Shown in pieces: positions 48,219 through 58,522 of a stretch of 64,000 nucleotides of DNA. The DNA comes from Enterobacter sichuanensis. Its GTDB lineage: Bacteria; Pseudomonadota; Gammaproteobacteria; Enterobacterales; Enterobacteriaceae. The stretch is taken from contig NZ_POVL01000018.1 of the NCBI RefSeq assembly GCF_002939185.1, positions 17,363-81,362 of the forward strand, given 5' to 3'. Below the pieces are notes generated by a model that was given only the letters and a program-made list of their open reading frames with translations, had not been told where the DNA came from and did no database searches. Positions within the stretch are counted from its first letter, which is position 1. Every line of letters starts with the position of its first letter. A program made the position numbers and the translations under genes.

Positions 48219-48232
48219 TTGATTTATATCAA
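48219..48232 (+). promoter_or_regulatory. FNR box of narK
   Basis: TTGATTTATATCAA is a perfect TTGAT-N4-ATCAA FNR site about 58 bp before the narK ATG, so narK should be induced without oxygen. Confidence 0.85.
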
Positions 48233-48290
48233 CTTACCGCCGCCTTAAAACCCTAATGTTTGCAGCATCATTCGAGAATCAGAGGTGTCT

Positions 48291-49685
48291 ATGAGTCACT
48301 CATCCGCTCCCGAAAGGGAAAGTGGTGCCGTTATTACTGACTGGCGTCCAGAGGATCCGGCGTTCTGGCAGCAGCGCGGCCATCGTGTTGCAAGCCGGAA
48401 TCTGTGGATTTCCGTTCCGTGTTTGCTGTTAGCGTTTTGCGTATGGATGTTGTTTAGTGCGGTGGCGGTCAACCTGCCGAAAGTTGGGTTTACGTTTACG
48501 ACCGATCAGCTGTTTATGTTGACTGCGTTACCGTCGCTGTCGGGTGCGCTGCTGCGTGTCCCTTACGCGTTTATGGTACCGGTCTTTGGCGGTCGTCGCT
48601 GGACGGCGTTCAGCACGGGCATCATGATCGTTCCTTGCGTCTGGCTCGGCTTCGCGGTGCAGGATACCTCCACGCCGTTCAGCGTGTTCGTGATTATCTC
48701 TCTGCTGTGCGGTTTTGCCGGGGCGAACTTCGCCTCCAGTATGGCAAACATCAGCTTCTTCTTCCCGAAAGCGAAGCAGGGCGGTGCGCTGGGCATTAAC
48801 GGCGGTCTGGGGAATATGGGCGTCAGCGTGATGCAGCTGATTGCGCCGCTGGCGATTTCGGTTTCCATCTTTGCTGCCTTTGGCGGCGGTGGCGTTGAGC
48901 AGGCGGATGGTTCATCCCTGTACCTGCAAAATGCGGCCTGGATTTGGGTGCCATTCCTGGTGGTGTTCACCCTTGCAGCCTGGTTCTTTATGAATGACCT
49001 GTCCGCGTCGAAAGCGTCGCTGAGCGAACAGCTGCCGGTGCTGAAACGTGGGCACTTATGGGTAATGGCGCTGCTGTATCTGGCCACCTTCGGTTCGTTT
49101 ATCGGTTTCTCTGCGGGCTTCGCCATGCTGTCGAAAACGCAGTTCCCGGAAATTCAGATCCTGCACTTTGCCTTCTTCGGGCCGTTTATTGGTGCCCTGG
49201 CGCGTTCCGTTGGCGGCATGATCTCTGACCGTCTCGGCGGGACACGCGTGACGCTGGTTAACTTCGTCGTGATGGCGGTCTTCTGTGCGCTGCTGTTTCT
49301 GACGCTGCCGGCAGACGGACAGGGCGGTAACTTCATCGCCTTCTTCGGGGTGTTTATGGTGCTGTTCCTGACGGCCGGGCTGGGGAGTGCGTCCACCTTC
49401 CAGATGATCTCCGTGATCTTCCGCAAGCTGACCATGGATCGCGTGAAGGCGCAGGGGGGAAGCGAAGAGCAGGCCATGCGTGAAGCGGCGACCGATACGG
49501 CGGCGGCTCTGGGCTTTATCTCTGCGATTGGCGCGATTGGCGGCTTCTTTATCCCGAAAGCGTTTGGTATTTCGCTGGAGCTGACCGGCTCTCCGGCGGG
49601 CGCAATGAAAGTTTTCCTTGTCTTCTATATCGCCTGCGTCGTGATCACGTGGCTGGTATATGGGCGTAATACTAAGAAAAAATAA
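48291..49685 (+). CDS. narK: Nitrate/nitrite antiporter NarK
   Basis: 464 residues from the ATG at 48291 (MSHSSAPERESGAVIT), with GAGG upstream. MFS with 12 membrane segments. Nitrate signature motifs GFAGANFASSMANISFFFP, GINGGLGNMGVSVMQL and AALGFISAIGAIGGFFIPK are intact. Imports nitrate and exports nitrite for the adjacent respiratory reductase. Confidence 0.96.
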   Translation: MSHSSAPERESGAVITDWRPEDPAFWQQRGHRVASRNLWISVPCLLLAFCVWMLFSAVAVNLPKVGFTFTTDQLFMLTALPSLSGALLRVPYAFMVPVFGGRRWTAFSTGIMIVPCVWLGFAVQDTSTPFSVFVIISLLCGFAGANFASSMANISFFFPKAKQGGALGINGGLGNMGVSVMQLIAPLAISVSIFAAFGGGGVEQADGSSLYLQNAAWIWVPFLVVFTLAAWFFMNDLSASKASLSEQLPVLKRGHLWVMALLYLATFGSFIGFSAGFAMLSKTQFPEIQILHFAFFGPFIGALARSVGGMISDRLGGTRVTLVNFVVMAVFCALLFLTLPADGQGGNFIAFFGVFMVLFLTAGLGSASTFQMISVIFRKLTMDRVKAQGGSEEQAMREAATDTAAALGFISAIGAIGGFFIPKAFGISLELTGSPAGAMKVFLVFYIACVVITWLVYGRNTKKK

Positions 49686-49706
49686 GTAAGTGTGATTATC
49701 CGTTTA

Positions 49707-49732
49707 CGCGGCCTTCGGGTCGCGTTTTTTTT
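49707..49732 (+). terminator. Intrinsic terminator of narK
   Basis: CGCGGCC-TTCG-GGTCGCG with eight Ts, 21 bp after the narK stop. Confidence 0.9.
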
Positions 49733-49818
49733 GCTGATGATTAGTTACAACATACTGAAACGCGCGCAGAGGAAACCAGCGGGTAACACTGTGATCGCCA
49801 TCGCTTTACAGGGGGGTC

Positions 49819-49982
49819 TACCCCTTAATACCTGAGATGTTAACGAACGCCCTGTTTTTTGTACGGTAAAAAACAAATAATCTTATATATCAACAAGATG
49901 AGATGTTTTAGAAAATACCGCTTTGGTGGTATTCAGCGTAACCCCACCCTGGGAAGTCCCGCGTCGTCTTGATCGTTATCAA
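49819..49982 (+). promoter_or_regulatory. narGHJI promoter region: NarL heptamer and FNR box
   Basis: TACCCCT (49819-49825) matches the distal NarL heptamer of E. coli narG. An A/T-rich stretch (about 49868-49900) stands where IHF bends the DNA in E. coli. TTGATCGTTATCAA (49969-49982) is an FNR box 87 bp before the narG ATG. Nothing else is seen in 49733-50068. Confidence 0.8.
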
Positions 49983-50068
49983 TTCTCCCCCTCTTTCAGG
50001 GCGTTACCTTCGCTACAAATCAGCAATGTCGATTTAGAGAGCCACAGGCTCCACACAGGAGATACCCG

Positions 50069-53000
50069 ATGAGCAAATTTTTGGACCGGTTTCGCTACTT
50101 CAAACAGAAGGGCGAAACTTTTGCCGATGGGCACGGCCAGGTTCTGGATACCAACCGGGACTGGGAAGACGGTTACCGCCAGCGCTGGCAGCATGACAAA
50201 GTCGTCCGTTCAACCCACGGCGTGAACTGCACTGGCTCATGTAGCTGGAAGATATTCGTTAAAAACGGTCTGGTGACCTGGGAAATGCAGCAGACCGACT
50301 ATCCGCGCACCCGTCCGGATATGCCAAACCACGAACCGCGCGGCTGCCCGCGTGGCGCCAGCTACTCCTGGTATCTCTACAGCGCGAACCGCCTCAAATA
50401 CCCGCTGATGCGCAAGCGCCTGATGAAAATGTGGCGTGAAGCGAAAGTGCAGCACAGCGATCCGGTTGATGCCTGGGCCTCCATCATTGAAGATGCGGAC
50501 AAAGCGAAAAGCTTTAAGCAGGCCCGCGGTCGCGGTGGCTTTGTGCGTTCTTCCTGGAAAGAGGTCAACGAGCTGATTGCCGCTTCTAACGTCTACACCG
50601 TTAAAACCTACGGTCCTGACCGCGTGGCGGGCTTCTCGCCGATCCCGGCGATGTCCATGGTCTCTTATGCCTCCGGCGCGCGCTATCTCTCCTTAATCGG
50701 CGGCACCTGCCTGAGCTTCTACGACTGGTACTGCGACCTGCCCCCAGCCTCTCCGCAGACCTGGGGCGAGCAGACCGACGTGCCGGAATCTGCGGACTGG
50801 TACAACTCCAGCTACATCATCGCCTGGGGCTCTAACGTGCCGCAGACCCGTACGCCAGACGCGCACTTCTTTACCGAAGTGCGTTACAAAGGCACCAAAA
50901 CCGTGGCGGTCACCCCGGACTACGCCGAAATCGCCAAGCTGTGCGACCTGTGGCTGGCTCCGAAGCAGGGCACCGATGCCGCGATGGCGATGGCGATGGG
51001 CCACGTCATGCTGCGCGAGTTCCACCTGGATAAGCCCAGCCAGTATTTCACCGACTACGTCCGCCGCTACACCGACATGCCAATGCTGGTGATGCTGGAA
51101 GAACGTGACGGGTACTACGCCGCCGGCCGCACCCTGCGCGCCGCCGATCTGGTGGATGCTCTGGGCCAGGAAAATAACCCTGAGTGGAAAACCGTCGCGT
51201 ATAACAGCAACGGCGAACTGGTGGCGCCAAACGGCTCTATCGGCTTCCGCTGGGGCGAGAAGGGCAAGTGGAACCTTGAGCAACGTAACGGCACGACTGG
51301 CGAAGAGACGGAACTGCGTATGAGCATGCTGGGTAGCCAGGACGAGATCGCCGAGGTCGGTTTCCCGTACTTCGGCGGCGAAGGTTCCGAGCATTTCAAC
51401 AAGGTTGAGCTGCAGAACGTCCTGATGCATAAGCTGCCGGTGAAACGCCTGCAGCTGGCCGACGGCTCTACCGCGCTGGTCACTACCGTTTATGACCTGA
51501 CCATGGCGAACTACGGCCTGGAGCGTGGTCTGAACGATGAAAACTGTGCGACCAGCTATGACGACGTGAAAGCCTACACCCCGGCATGGGCGGAACAGAT
51601 CACCGGTGTACCTCGCGCGCAGATCGTGCGTATCGCCCGTGAGTTCGCTGAAAACGCCGACAAGACCCATGGCCGTTCGATGATCATCGTCGGTGCGGGT
51701 CTGAACCACTGGTATCACCTGGATATGAACTACCGTGGTCTGATCAACATGCTGATTTTCTGCGGCTGTGTCGGTCAGAGCGGCGGCGGCTGGGCGCACT
51801 ACGTAGGCCAGGAAAAACTGCGTCCGCAGACTGGCTGGCAGCCGCTGGCGTTTGCCCTCGACTGGCAGCGCCCGGCACGCCACATGAACAGCACCTCTTA
51901 CTTCTATAACCACTCCAGCCAGTGGCGCTACGAAACGGTCACCGCCCAGGAACTGCTGTCGCCGATGGCGGATAAATCCCGCTACAGCGGCCACCTGATT
52001 GACTTCAACGTGCGTGCTGAGCGCATGGGCTGGCTGCCGTCTGCGCCTCAACTGGGCACCAACCCGCTGCGCATCGCGGAAGAGGCGAAGAAGGCGGGGA
52101 TGTCGCCGGTGGATTACACCGTGAAATCACTGAAGGATGGCTCAATCCGTTTCGCGGCAGAACAGCCGGAAAACGGGAAAAACCATCCGCGTAACCTGTT
52201 TATCTGGCGCTCCAACCTGCTGGGCTCGTCCGGTAAAGGCCACGAGTACATGCTGAAATACCTGCTGGGTACCGAAAACGGCATTCAGGGGAAAGATCTC
52301 GGCAAGCAGGGCGGCGTGAAGCCGAAAGAGGTGGAGTGGAAAGACAACGGTCTCGACGGCAAGCTGGATCTGGTGGTGACCCTCGACTTCCGTCTCTCCA
52401 GTACCTGCCTGTACTCCGACATCGTGCTGCCTACCGCCACCTGGTACGAAAAAGACGACATGAATACCTCGGATATGCATCCGTTTATTCATCCGCTGTC
52501 TGCGGCCGTTGACCCGGCGTGGGAATCGAAAAGCGACTGGGATATCTACAAGGACATCGCGAAGAAATTCTCTGAGGTCTGCGTAGGGCACCTCGGTAAA
52601 GAGACCGACGTGGTGACGCTGCCAATCCAGCACGACTCCGCTGCCGAACTGGCGCAGCCGCTGGACGTGAAGGACTGGAAAAAAGGCGAGTGCGACCTGA
52701 TCCCGGGCGTGACCGCGCCGCACATTATTCCGGTTGAACGTGATTACCCGGCAACGTACGAACGCTTTACCTCTATCGGCCCGCTGATGGAGAAAATCGG
52801 TAACGGCGGGAAAGGGATTGCCTGGAACACCCAGAGCGAAATGGATCTGCTGCGTAAGCTTAACTACACCAAAGCGGACGGCCCGGCGAAAGGCCAGCCC
52901 TGCCTTAACACGGCGATTGATGCCGCAGAGATGATCCTGACCCTGGCACCGGAAACCAACGGCCACGTCGCGGTGAAAGCCTGGGCGGCGCTGAGTGAGT

Positions 53001-53812
53001 TTACCGGTCGCGACCATACGCACCTGGCGAAGAATAAAGAGGAAGAGAAAATCCGCTTCCGCGATATTCAGGCGCAGCCGCGCAAGATTATCTCCAGCCC
53101 GACCTGGTCTGGCCTCGAAGATGAGCATGTCTCTTACAACGCTGGCTACACCAACGTTCACGAGCTGATCCCATGGCGCACCCTCTCCGGTCGTCAGTCG
53201 CTGTATCAGGATCACCAGTGGATGCGCGACTTCGGTGAAAGCCTGCTGGTTTACCGTCCGCCAATCGACACCCGCTCCGTGAAAACCGTAATGGGTGCGA
53301 AATCGAACGGTAACCCGGAGAAGGCGCTGAACTTCCTGACACCGCACCAGAAGTGGGGGATCCACTCCACCTACAGCGACAACCTGCTGATGCTGACCCT
53401 GTCGCGCGGTGGTCCGATTGTCTGGATGAGCGAAACGGACGCCAAAGATCTGGGTATCGAAGATAACGACTGGATCGAAGTGTTCAACAGCAACGGTGCC
53501 CTGACGGCGCGTGCGGTGGTGAGCCAGCGCGTACCGGCCGGGATGACCATGATGTACCACGCGCAGGAGCGTATCGTGAACCTGCCGGGGTCAGAAATCA
53601 CCGAGCAGCGCGGCGGGATCCACAACTCCGTGACCCGTATTACGCCGAAACCGACCCATATGATCGGTGGCTATGCCCAGCTGGCCTACGGCTTTAACTA
53701 CTATGGCACCGTAGGTTCGAACCGCGATGAGTTCGTGGTGGTACGTAAGATGAAGAATATTAACTGGTTAGACGGCGAAGGTAATGACCAGGTACAGGAG
53801 AGCGTAAAATGA
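50069..53812 (+). CDS. narG: Respiratory nitrate reductase alpha subunit
   Basis: 1,247 residues, E. coli length. Mo-bisMGD catalytic subunit with the FS0 [4Fe-4S] cluster: the His ligand and cysteines lie in HGVNCTGSCSWKIFVKNG and RGCPRGASYSWYLYS. The N-terminus SKFLDRFRYFKQKG is the vestigial Tat-like signal that NarJ binds. Reduces nitrate on the cytoplasmic side of the membrane. Overlaps narH by 4 bp. Confidence 0.97.
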   Translation: MSKFLDRFRYFKQKGETFADGHGQVLDTNRDWEDGYRQRWQHDKVVRSTHGVNCTGSCSWKIFVKNGLVTWEMQQTDYPRTRPDMPNHEPRGCPRGASYSWYLYSANRLKYPLMRKRLMKMWREAKVQHSDPVDAWASIIEDADKAKSFKQARGRGGFVRSSWKEVNELIAASNVYTVKTYGPDRVAGFSPIPAMSMVSYASGARYLSLIGGTCLSFYDWYCDLPPASPQTWGEQTDVPESADWYNSSYIIAWGSNVPQTRTPDAHFFTEVRYKGTKTVAVTPDYAEIAKLCDLWLAPKQGTDAAMAMAMGHVMLREFHLDKPSQYFTDYVRRYTDMPMLVMLEERDGYYAAGRTLRAADLVDALGQENNPEWKTVAYNSNGELVAPNGSIGFRWGEKGKWNLEQRNGTTGEETELRMSMLGSQDEIAEVGFPYFGGEGSEHFNKVELQNVLMHKLPVKRLQLADGSTALVTTVYDLTMANYGLERGLNDENCATSYDDVKAYTPAWAEQITGVPRAQIVRIAREFAENADKTHGRSMIIVGAGLNHWYHLDMNYRGLINMLIFCGCVGQSGGGWAHYVGQEKLRPQTGWQPLAFALDWQRPARHMNSTSYFYNHSSQWRYETVTAQELLSPMADKSRYSGHLIDFNVRAERMGWLPSAPQLGTNPLRIAEEAKKAGMSPVDYTVKSLKDGSIRFAAEQPENGKNHPRNLFIWRSNLLGSSGKGHEYMLKYLLGTENGIQGKDLGKQGGVKPKEVEWKDNGLDGKLDLVVTLDFRLSSTCLYSDIVLPTATWYEKDDMNTSDMHPFIHPLSAAVDPAWESKSDWDIYKDIAKKFSEVCVGHLGKETDVVTLPIQHDSAAELAQPLDVKDWKKGECDLIPGVTAPHIIPVERDYPATYERFTSIGPLMEKIGNGGKGIAWNTQSEMDLLRKLNYTKADGPAKGQPCLNTAIDAAEMILTLAPETNGHVAVKAWAALSEFTGRDHTHLAKNKEEEKIRFRDIQAQPRKIISSPTWSGLEDEHVSYNAGYTNVHELIPWRTLSGRQSLYQDHQWMRDFGESLLVYRPPIDTRSVKTVMGAKSNGNPEKALNFLTPHQKWGIHSTYSDNLLMLTLSRGGPIVWMSETDAKDLGIEDNDWIEVFNSNGALTARAVVSQRVPAGMTMMYHAQERIVNLPGSEITEQRGGIHNSVTRITPKPTHMIGGYAQLAYGFNYYGTVGSNRDEFVVVRKMKNINWLDGEGNDQVQESVK

Positions 53813-55344
53813 AAATTCGTTCACAAGTCGGCATGGTGCTGAATCTGGATAAATGCATCGGCTGTCATACCTGCTCGGTCACCTGTAAAAACGTCTGGAC
53901 CAGCCGTGAAGGTATGGAGTATGCCTGGTTCAACAACGTGGAAAGTAAGCCGGGCACCGGCTTCCCGACCGACTGGGAAAACCAGGAGAAGTGGAAGGGC
54001 GGCTGGATCCGCAAAATCAACGGTAAGCTGCAGCCGCGCATGGGTAACCGCGCTTTGCTTCTGGGAAAAATCTTCGCTAACCCGCATCTGCCGGGCATTG
54101 AGGATTATTACGAGCCGTTTGACTACGACTACCAGAACCTGCACAACGCGCCGGAAAGCAAACACCAGCCTATCGCCCGTCCTCGCTCGCTGATCACCGG
54201 TCAGCGCATGGACAAAATTACCAGCGGTCCAAACTGGGAAGAGATCCTGGGCGGCGAGTTCGAAAAACGCGCCAAAGACCAGAATTTCGAGAACATGCAG
54301 AAGGCGATGTACGGCCAGTTCGAAAACACCTTCATGATGTATCTGCCGCGCCTGTGCGAGCACTGCCTCAACCCGGCGTGCGTGGCGACCTGCCCGAGCG
54401 GTGCCATCTACAAGCGTGAAGAAGACGGCATTGTCCTTATCGACCAGGACAAGTGCCGCGGCTGGCGGATGTGCATCACTGGCTGCCCGTACAAAAAAAT
54501 CTACTTCAACTGGAAGAGCGGCAAGTCTGAGAAGTGCATCTTCTGCTACCCGCGTATTGAAGCCGGTATGCCGACCGTTTGCTCCGAGAGCTGCGTAGGC
54601 CGTATCCGCTACCTCGGCGTGCTGCTGTACGACGCGGACGCAATTGAAAACGCTGCCAGCACCGAGCACGAGAAAGATCTGTATCAGCGTCAGCTGGACG
54701 TGTTCCTCGACCCGAACGATCCGAAGGTGATTGAGCAGGCGCTGAAGGACGGCATTCCGCAGAGCGTGATTGACGCCGCGCAGCAGTCTCCGGTGTACAA
54801 AATGGCGATGGACTGGAAGCTGGCCCTGCCGCTGCACCCGGAATACCGCACGCTGCCGATGGTCTGGTACGTGCCGCCTCTGTCGCCGATTCAGTCAGCC
54901 TCGGATGCGGGCGAGCTGGGCAGTAACGGCATTCTGCCGGACGTGGAAAGCCTGCGTATCCCGGTTCAGTATCTGGCAAACCTGCTGACCGCAGGCGATA
55001 CCCAGCCGGTACTGCTGGCGCTGAAACGTATGCTGGCAATGCGCCACTTCAAACGTGCCGAAACCGTGGACGGCGTGACCGATACCCGTGCGCTGGAAGA
55101 GGTCGGTCTGACCGAAGCGCAGGCGGAGGAGATGTACCGCTACCTGGCGATTGCCAACTACGAAGATCGTTTCGTGGTGCCGAGCAGCCACCGTGAACTG
55201 GCCCGCGAAGCCTTCCCGGAGAAAAATGGCTGTGGCTTTACCTTTGGCGACGGCTGCCACGGGTCAGACAGCAAATTCAATCTGTTCAACAGCCGCCGTA
55301 TCGATGCCATGGATGTGACCAGTAAAACGGAGCCGCACTCATGA
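53809..55344 (+). CDS. narH: Respiratory nitrate reductase beta subunit
   Basis: 511 residues. Four Fe-S cluster ligand sets are visible (CIGCHTCSVTC, CEHCLNPACVATCP, CRGWRMCITGCP, CIFCYPRIEAGMPTVC); the Trp in CRGW is the known [3Fe-4S] variant. Carries electrons from NarI to NarG. ATGA overlap with narG and with narJ. Confidence 0.97.
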   Translation: MKIRSQVGMVLNLDKCIGCHTCSVTCKNVWTSREGMEYAWFNNVESKPGTGFPTDWENQEKWKGGWIRKINGKLQPRMGNRALLLGKIFANPHLPGIEDYYEPFDYDYQNLHNAPESKHQPIARPRSLITGQRMDKITSGPNWEEILGGEFEKRAKDQNFENMQKAMYGQFENTFMMYLPRLCEHCLNPACVATCPSGAIYKREEDGIVLIDQDKCRGWRMCITGCPYKKIYFNWKSGKSEKCIFCYPRIEAGMPTVCSESCVGRIRYLGVLLYDADAIENAASTEHEKDLYQRQLDVFLDPNDPKVIEQALKDGIPQSVIDAAQQSPVYKMAMDWKLALPLHPEYRTLPMVWYVPPLSPIQSASDAGELGSNGILPDVESLRIPVQYLANLLTAGDTQPVLLALKRMLAMRHFKRAETVDGVTDTRALEEVGLTEAQAEEMYRYLAIANYEDRFVVPSSHRELAREAFPEKNGCGFTFGDGCHGSDSKFNLFNSRRIDAMDVTSKTEPHS

Positions 55345-56051
55345 TTGAACTCGTCATTGTTTCGCGTCTGCTGGAGTACCCGGATGCTGCGCTGGTGCAG
55401 CATCAGCAGGAGCTGTTTGATGCACTCGCGTCATCCGAAAACCTGGATAAAGAGGATGCCCAGCGGCTTGGGGTTTTCCTCCGCGACCTGTTAGCGCGCG
55501 ATCTTCTCGATGCGCAGGCGGACTACAGCCAGCTGTTTGACCGCGGGCGGGCAACCTCGCTGCTGCTGTTTGAACATGTTCACGGTGAGTCCCGCGACCG
55601 CGGTCAGGCAATGGTCGACCTGATGGCGCAGTACGAGCAGCACGGCCTGCAGCTCGACAGCCGCGAGCTGCCGGACCATCTGCCGCTCTATCTGGAGTAT
55701 CTGGCGCAGCTGCCGAAAGAGGAGGCGCTGGGTGGTCTGCAGGACATCGCGCCGATCCTGGCGCTGCTCGGCGCGCGGCTTCAGCAGCGCGAGAGCCGCT
55801 ACGCGGTGCTGTTCGACCTGCTGGTGAAGCTGGCCAACGCGTCGGTCGACAGTGAAAAAGTGGCGGAGAAAATCGCCGATGAAGCCCGGGACGATACCCC
55901 GCAGGCGCTGGATGCCGTCTGGGAGGAAGAACAGGTGAAATTCTTTGCTGACCAGAGCTGTGGCGAGTCTGAAATCTCTGCTCACCAGCGTCGTTTTGCC
56001 GGTGCCGTTGCCCCGCAATATTTGAATATCTCTAACGGAGGACAGCAATAA
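55341..56051 (+). CDS. narJ: Nitrate reductase assembly chaperone NarJ
   Basis: 236 residues, helical TorD/NarJ family ([32 protein letters not shown]). Delays membrane attachment until the molybdenum cofactor is inserted in NarG. Ends TAATG against narI. Confidence 0.96.
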   Translation: MIELVIVSRLLEYPDAALVQHQQELFDALASSENLDKEDAQRLGVFLRDLLARDLLDAQADYSQLFDRGRATSLLLFEHVHGESRDRGQAMVDLMAQYEQHGLQLDSRELPDHLPLYLEYLAQLPKEEALGGLQDIAPILALLGARLQQRESRYAVLFDLLVKLANASVDSEKVAEKIADEARDDTPQALDAVWEEEQVKFFADQSCGESEISAHQRRFAGAVAPQYLNISNGGQQ

Positions 56052-56728
56052 TGCACTTCCTGAATATGTTCTTCTTTGACATCTACCCGTATATCGCGGG
56101 CACCGTGTTCCTGGTGGGAAGTTGGCTGCGTTATGACTACGGCCAGTATACCTGGCGCGCTGGCTCCAGCCAGATGCTGGATCGTAAAGGGATGCATGTG
56201 GCCTCTAACCTGTTCCACATCGGTATTCTGGGCATTTTTGCCGGCCACTTCCTCGGCATGCTGACGCCGCACTGGATGTACGAAGCGTGGCTGCCCATTG
56301 AGGTGAAGCAGAAGATGGCGATGATCGCCGGGGGGGCCTGCGGGGTGATGACCCTGGTGGGGGGCCTGCTGTTGTTGAAACGTCGTCTGTTCAGCCCCCG
56401 CGTGCGGGCAACCACCACCGGGGCGGACATCCTGATCCTCTCCCTGCTGATGGTGCAGTGCGCGCTGGGTCTGCTGACCATTCCGTTCTCGGCGCAGCAT
56501 ATGGACGGCAGTGAAATGATGAAGCTGGTGGGCTGGGCGCAGTCTGTGGTGACTTTCCACGGTGGTGCATCTGAACATCTGGACGGCGTGGCGTTTATCT
56601 TCCGCGTTCACCTGGTGCTGGGGATGACGCTGTTTGTGTTATTCCCGTTCTCTCGCCTGGTGCACATCTGGAGCGCGCCGGTGGAATACCTGACGCGCAA
56701 ATACCAGATTGTACGCGCCCGTCGCTAA
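56051..56728 (+). CDS. narI: Respiratory nitrate reductase gamma subunit (cytochrome b)
   Basis: 225 residues, five membrane helices with heme-b histidines in the first ([16 protein letters not shown] region onward) and in [16 protein letters not shown] and [22 protein letters not shown]. Oxidises quinol. The last 4 bp overlap the convergent EamA gene. Confidence 0.97.
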   Translation: MHFLNMFFFDIYPYIAGTVFLVGSWLRYDYGQYTWRAGSSQMLDRKGMHVASNLFHIGILGIFAGHFLGMLTPHWMYEAWLPIEVKQKMAMIAGGACGVMTLVGGLLLLKRRLFSPRVRATTTGADILILSLLMVQCALGLLTIPFSAQHMDGSEMMKLVGWAQSVVTFHGGASEHLDGVAFIFRVHLVLGMTLFVLFPFSRLVHIWSAPVEYLTRKYQIVRARR

Positions 56729-57624
56729 TTTGCCGTTTTGATACCAACCCCGCACTCGCGGGGTTTTTTTTCGCCCCAGCCCAGGTTATTGCCCGCTGCA
56801 GCAAACAGGATCAGCGCGCCGCCTGCCAGCTGCGTCAGGTTCAGCGAGTGTCCAAATACCAGATTATCAACAACGATCGCCACCACCGGATAGATAAACG
56901 ACAGCGAGCCGGTAATGGGCGTCGGCAGCTTCTGAATCGCACTGTAGAGCAGTTGATACATAATGCCGGTATGGACAATGCCCAGCGTAAGCAAGATCGG
57001 CCAGGGGAAATCGGCGGACAATGACGGCATGCGGGCAAACGGCAGAAGCATGACGACGCCCGTCAGCACCTGGATGAAGGCAATATGCTGCGGCGCAACC
57101 GATCGCAGCTTGCGGGCAATCATGGCCGTTACCGCATAGAAGAAGGCAGCGGCCATTGCCAGCCCGATCCCGGCGAGCCAGTCGGCGCCATGTGCGCTGG
57201 TCAATTCACTGGAGAGCAAAATGACCACGCCGCCAAAGGCGAGCACCAGCCAGCCCCATTTCACCAGGCTGACACGCTCGCCGAAAAGCATCCCCATCAA
57301 TACCAGCATAAACGGCTGAGTGTTATACACCACGGTCGAAAGACCAATTGAGATCCGTTCATAGGCCGCGAAGAGCAGCAGCCAGTTCACCACTAATGCC
57401 GCTCCGCCGAGGATCGCCAGCAGCAGCGTCGTGCGGGTGAGGGGGCTAAACGGCTTTCGACTCATGCGAATAAAAATGAACAGTGCTACTGCCCCAATCA
57501 GGCAGCGCCAGAACACCACTTCCGTTACCGGCAGACCGGACAGTAAAACAAACGCGCCAATTGAGCCGGAAATTAACATCGCCAGGCTCATTTGCCAGAC
57601 GCCTTTATGGAAATCACGCATCAT
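56725..57624 (-). CDS. EamA/DMT-family transporter
   Basis: 299 residues with ten hydrophobic segments and two EamA repeats (about 10-145 and 150-285), typical of drug/metabolite exporters. Substrate unknown. Divergent from an Lrp-type regulator (57729), a pairing seen for amino-acid exporters (inference). Not at this place in E. coli. The stop overlaps the narI end. Confidence 0.88.
   Translation of the reverse strand: MMRDFHKGVWQMSLAMLISGSIGAFVLLSGLPVTEVVFWRCLIGAVALFIFIRMSRKPFSPLTRTTLLLAILGGAALVVNWLLLFAAYERISIGLSTVVYNTQPFMLVLMGMLFGERVSLVKWGWLVLAFGGVVILLSSELTSAHGADWLAGIGLAMAAAFFYAVTAMIARKLRSVAPQHIAFIQVLTGVVMLLPFARMPSLSADFPWPILLTLGIVHTGIMYQLLYSAIQKLPTPITGSLSFIYPVVAIVVDNLVFGHSLNLTQLAGGALILFAAAGNNLGWGEKKPRECGVGIKTAN
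56746..56771. terminator. Hairpin with T-run between narI and the EamA gene
   Basis: AACCCCGC-ACTC-GCGGGGTT followed by eight Ts, 18 bp beyond the narI stop. It lies inside the extreme 3' end of the EamA frame, so it serves narI. Confidence 0.85.
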
Positions 57625-57728
57625 CCACCTCCTGATTGATGACGTTATTGTCGAAAATGGCTGTCGTGTTTTACAGGGGTGATATAAGGTTTAAGAGCTA
57701 AATGACTTTTTAAAATTAGGTGAAAACG

Positions 57729-58172
57729 ATGGAATGCCTACTTGATGATATCGACCGACAAATCTTAGCCTGTCTGGTTGAGGATGCGCGTATGTCCCTG
57801 AAGGTGCTCAGCGGGCGTATCGGGCTGACGTCACCCAGCACGGCGGAGCGCCTGAAAAGGCTGGAAGAGCGCGGTGTGATTCAGGGGTATGGCGCGCGGG
57901 TGAACCTGGCGGCGTTAGGGTATACGCTGCAGGCGCTGGTGCGCGTACGGCCACTGCCGGGGCTGTTGCATAAAGTGGATAAGTACATTCAGGCAATGCC
58001 GGAGTGTATTGAGAGCGACAAAGTGACCGGGGAGGACTGCTTTGTTATCCGGCTGGTGGTGCGGTCTATCGAACAGCTTGATGCGCTGCTGGACGGGCTG
58101 GCGGAGCATGCCCAGTGCAATACGTCGATTGTGAAAAGCACGCCGGTGACGCGACGTTTGCCACCGATATAG
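57729..58172 (+). CDS. Lrp/AsnC-family regulator
   Basis: 147 residues from the ATG at 57729, preceded by AGGTG at good spacing; a GTG 9 bp upstream has none. N-terminal AsnC HTH (LDDIDRQILACLVEDARMSL, then SGRIGLTSPSTAERLKRLEE), C-terminal RAM domain. Probably controls the divergent EamA exporter in response to an amino acid (inference). Confidence 0.88.
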   Translation: MECLLDDIDRQILACLVEDARMSLKVLSGRIGLTSPSTAERLKRLEERGVIQGYGARVNLAALGYTLQALVRVRPLPGLLHKVDKYIQAMPECIESDKVTGEDCFVIRLVVRSIEQLDALLDGLAEHAQCNTSIVKSTPVTRRLPPI

Positions 58173-58181
58173 CCATCTGTC

Positions 58182-58214
58182 GCCGGGTGGCGGCTGCGCC
58201 TTACCCGGCCTACA
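58182..58214. repeat. REP element
   Basis: GCCGGGTGGCGGCTGCGCCT then TACCCGGCCTACAA, the same palindromic unit as at 27847. It lies between the Lrp-type gene and tRNA-Tyr. Confidence 0.8.
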
Positions 58215-58281
58215 ACGGATTCATATATCGAAAAATTGTGGAGCGTTAAGGTAAGGAAGATTTTACAGCGCATGGAAATGA

Positions 58282-58366
<85 letters not shown>

Positions 58367-58414
58367 ACGGGGTAATGCTATTAACTGGCCTGCTTCCTGC
58401 TGGAAGCGGGGCGC

Positions 58415-58442
58415 ATCATATCAAATGAGGCGCCCCTGTAAA
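58415..58442 (-). promoter_or_regulatory. tRNA-Tyr promoter with stringent discriminator
   Basis: On the minus strand TTTACA (-35), 16 bp, TATGAT (-10), then GCGCCCC, the GC-rich discriminator of stringently controlled stable-RNA promoters. Nearly the same as E. coli tyrT. Confidence 0.9.
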
Positions 58443-58522
58443 GCATTCCTTTAGTGAAATGACGTCGTTTGCCTGCTTTTTATCCGTAAAGGTGCAAAGC
58501 TAATCAATTCATTTCCCTGGGA

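Noticed and set aside
50693..52051. 452-codon minus-strand frame inside narG
   Set aside because: Antisense shadow of a high-GC conserved gene; His/Arg/Val-rich with no family.
52142..53560. 472-codon minus-strand frame inside narG
   Set aside because: Same reason: antisense to intact narG.
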